A stretch of 7,473 nt of DNA, taken from assembly GCA_947473445.1 (NCBI GenBank), contig CANJEU010000097.1, forward strand, positions 1 through 7,473, in the 5' to 3' direction. The DNA is from Fidelibacterota bacterium (GTDB lineage: Bacteria > Pseudomonadota > Alphaproteobacteria > Rhodospirillales > Rhodospirillaceae). This document shows, piece after piece, positions 5,259 through 7,473 of this stretch (the stretch's first letter is position 1; each line of letters begins with the position of its first letter). A program made the position numbers and the translations under genes. The notes under the pieces were generated by a model that was not told where the DNA came from, ran no database searches, and saw nothing but the letters and a program-made list of their open reading frames with translations.

Positions 5259-7473
5259 ATGGCTGAGACGAAGCGAAAAATTCCAGTCCTCGATAAGCGG
5301 ATGACGCGGTGGTTGATGGTCGGGTTTTTCGTCCTGACGGTCGGCGTTTTTGTCGCGGGCGCGGGCGCCATCTTTGTCTTCTATCATTTCGGCAAAGGCC
5401 TGCCGGACTATCGTCAGCTCGCCACCTACAATCCCCCGGTGATGACCCGCGTCTATGCCGGCGACGGGCGCCTGATCCAGGAATACGCCGTCGAAGGCCG
5501 CGTGTTCGTCCCGCTCTCGGCCGTCCCGCGCCGGATTATCGATGCCGTCGTCGCGTCCGAGGATCAGCGTTTCTGGTCCCATCCCGGCGTTGACCCCATC
5601 GGCCTCACGCGCGCCGTGGTGGCGGCTCTCGGTCAAAAGATCATCGGCAGCGATCGGCGCATGGCCGGGGCCTCCTCCATCACCCAGCAGGTTGCTCAGC
5701 TCTTCCTCATCGGCCGCGAATATTCGTTCGACCGCAAGATCCGTGAAGCCGTGCTCTCGTTCCGGATCGAGCAGGCCTACACCAAAGAGCACATCATGGA
5801 GCTCTACCTGAATCAGGCGTACTTCGGTTTCGCCTCGTACGGGATCGCCTCGGCGTCCATGAACTATTTCAACAAGTCGCTCGACGAGCTCACCATCGGT
5901 GAGTCGGCCTATCTCGCCGGCATTCTCAAAGGGCCGTCGAATTATAACCCTAACCGGTATCCGGATGCGGCGCGTGACCGGCGCGATTATGTGATCGGCC
6001 GTATGCAGGATGACGGCTACATCACGCGCGATGAAGAAAAGGCCGCGCGCGCGGAAACCATCACCACACGCCAGCGCGACGCGACCGAGCAGATCGTCGC
6101 CGATCACTTCGCCGAGGAAGTACGCCGCGACTTGGCCGACCGCTACGGCACCGATACGCTCTACAAGGGCGGCCTCGCGGTTCGCACTTCACTTGATCCG
6201 ACCCTTCAAAAGCTCGCCACCGACGCGCTGCGCAAAGGCCTCATCAGCTACGACCGACGCCACGGTTGGCGCGGCCCGTTCACGAAGCTCAAAGCCGGTT
6301 CCGACATTTCCGAACAGATCCGCAAAATGGAAGACCCGCCGGGTTTGCTTGAGGCTTGGCAGGTCGCAGCCGTCAGCGACGTCCAGCCAGATCGGGTGAC
6401 CGTGACGCTGCGCGACGGCGCCACCGGCACCATTCCGCTCAGTGAATTGCGCTGGGCCCGTCAATCGCTGCCCGAACAGCAGGTCGGCGCCGCCGTGACC
6501 TCGGCCGCGCAGGTTCTGCATCCAGGTGATGTCATCGCCGTCGAACCGGTAAAGGCCAATAGCGAGGGCGTCGCCTATCCCGAGCGGACCTTCGGCTTGC
6601 GGCAGATCCCCAATATCGATGGCGCGCTCGTTGCCCTTGATCCGTTCACCGGCCGCGTGCGCGCCATGGCGGGCGGTTTCTCCTACGTGCGTTCGCAGTT
6701 CAATCGCGCGACCCAAGCGCAACGTCAGCCCGGCTCGGCGTTCAAACCGTTCGTGTATCTCGCCGCGATGGAATCGGGCTACACGCCCTCGACCCTCGTG
6801 CTCGATGCGCCGTTCGTAATGGATCAGGGCCCCGGCCTTCCGAAGTGGAAGCCCGGCAACTACACCGACGAATATCTCGGCCGCGCCACGCTGCGCATCG
6901 GCATCGAGAAATCGCAGAACCTCATGACCGTTCGCCTCGCGCAGGCCGTGGGCATGGATAAGGTCGCCGAGATCGCCGAAAAGTTCGGCGCTGTGACGAA
7001 GCTTCAGCGCAACTTGGCGTCTTCGCTGGGCGCGGAGTCCACGACCGTCATCCAGATGACGACCGCGTACGCGGAACTGGTCAACGGCGGCAAGAAACTT
7101 TCCCCCAGCCTGATCGACCGCATCCAGGACCACACCGGCAAGACCATCTACCGTCACAACGTCCGCAGCTGCGACGCCTGCGAGGCGGACGCGTGGAACG
7201 GACAAGGTCCGCCGGAACTTCAGGACAAGCGCGAACAGCTCGCCGACCCGGCCAGCATCTACCAGATCGTTCACTTGCTTGAAGGCGTCGTGCAGTACGG
7301 CACGGCGGCCGGCAGCGTTGGTCAGCTGCGCTGGCCGCTCGCGGGTAAGACCGGGACCTCCAACGATGCGCGCGATGTGTGGTTCATCGGCTTCTCGCCG
7401 AACCTCGTCGCCGGCGTGTTCGTCGGCTTCGACGAACCGCGCTCGATGGGTCCGAAGGAAACCGGCGGCAGCA
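5259..7473 (+). CDS. mrcA: Penicillin-binding protein 1A, bifunctional (3' end missing)
   Basis: The first 738 codons of a class A PBP, which polymerises lipid II glycan strands and cross-links the stem peptides. A basic N-terminus is followed by one membrane anchor (about residues 18-42). The transglycosylase domain shows EDQRFWSHPG with catalytic E101, GASSITQQ (137-144), RKIREA (159-164) and EHIMELYLNQAYFG (177-190). An OB-like region lies at about 330-440, as expected for PBP1A. The transpeptidase domain has the nucleophile S493 in SAFK (493-496), SQN (552-554) and KTGT (697-700), so all penicillin-binding motifs are intact. A Cys pair (C638, C641) sits between SQN and KTGT. The Shine-Dalgarno is weak: AGAG at 5246-5249, 9 nt before the ATG. 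Relative to usual PBP1A lengths, about the last 80-110 residues lie beyond the right edge. The frame stays open without interruption to the final base. Confidence 0.96.
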   Translation, partial: MAETKRKIPVLDKRMTRWLMVGFFVLTVGVFVAGAGAIFVFYHFGKGLPDYRQLATYNPPVMTRVYAGDGRLIQEYAVEGRVFVPLSAVPRRIIDAVVASEDQRFWSHPGVDPIGLTRAVVAALGQKIIGSDRRMAGASSITQQVAQLFLIGREYSFDRKIREAVLSFRIEQAYTKEHIMELYLNQAYFGFASYGIASASMNYFNKSLDELTIGESAYLAGILKGPSNYNPNRYPDAARDRRDYVIGRMQDDGYITRDEEKAARAETITTRQRDATEQIVADHFAEEVRRDLADRYGTDTLYKGGLAVRTSLDPTLQKLATDALRKGLISYDRRHGWRGPFTKLKAGSDISEQIRKMEDPPGLLEAWQVAAVSDVQPDRVTVTLRDGATGTIPLSELRWARQSLPEQQVGAAVTSAAQVLHPGDVIAVEPVKANSEGVAYPERTFGLRQIPNIDGALVALDPFTGRVRAMAGGFSYVRSQFNRATQAQRQPGSAFKPFVYLAAMESGYTPSTLVLDAPFVMDQGPGLPKWKPGNYTDEYLGRATLRIGIEKSQNLMTVRLAQAVGMDKVAEIAEKFGAVTKLQRNLASSLGAESTTVIQMTTAYAELVNGGKKLSPSLIDRIQDHTGKTIYRHNVRSCDACEADAWNGQGPPELQDKREQLADPASIYQIVHLLEGVVQYGTAAGSVGQLRWPLAGKTGTSNDARDVWFIGFSPNLVAGVFVGFDEPRSMGPKETGGS

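Noticed and set aside
5238..7274. Two minus-strand open frames (5238-6107 and 6189-7274) antisense to mrcA
   Set aside because: They mirror the PBP1A reading frame, which carries all transglycosylase and transpeptidase motifs without interruption.

Overview
The window looks like chromosomal core sequence from a GC-rich alphaproteobacterium. Three genes are supported: rne (RNase E, minus strand), amiC (Tat-exported N-acetylmuramoyl-L-alanine amidase, plus strand) and mrcA/ponA (class A penicillin-binding protein 1A, plus strand, cut by the right edge). The assignment rests on the rne-amiC-mrcA neighbourhood known from alphaproteobacteria, on the long charged insertion inside the RNase E S1 domain, and on the C-terminal GWW peptide of RNase E, which in Caulobacter docks polynucleotide phosphorylase. 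The sequence does not allow a genus to be named.

Layout. Bases 1-189 hold the rne 3' flank, with one convincing Rho-independent terminator (138-170, minus strand) and a second imperfect hairpin (90-120); no gene there can be supported. Bases 190-3252 are rne. Bases 3253-3847 are a 595-nt divergent intergenic region. It carries a good candidate amiC promoter, a weaker candidate rne promoter, and several hairpins that would lie in a rne leader of about 460 nt. Bases 3848-5080 are amiC. Bases 5081-5258 are a short spacer without a recognisable terminator or promoter. Bases 5259-7473 are the first 738 codons of mrcA.

How the genes work. RNase E is the endonuclease and scaffold of the RNA degradosome in the cytoplasm. 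AmiC and PBP1A act on the periplasmic side: PBP1A polymerises and cross-links peptidoglycan, and AmiC removes stem peptides from it, typically at the division septum. The two wall genes probably share a transcript. The RNase E gene is read in the opposite direction from the shared intergenic region.

Nothing here looks like a mobile element, a defence system, a CRISPR array or a wholly new system. The most unusual feature is a strikingly His/Asp-rich stretch (25 His in residues 136-190) within the S1-domain insertion of RNase E. It creates a spurious membrane-protein-like reading frame on the opposite strand. The long structured rne leader, a CxxC pair in the PBP1A transpeptidase domain and an ambiguous amiC start are secondary points of interest.
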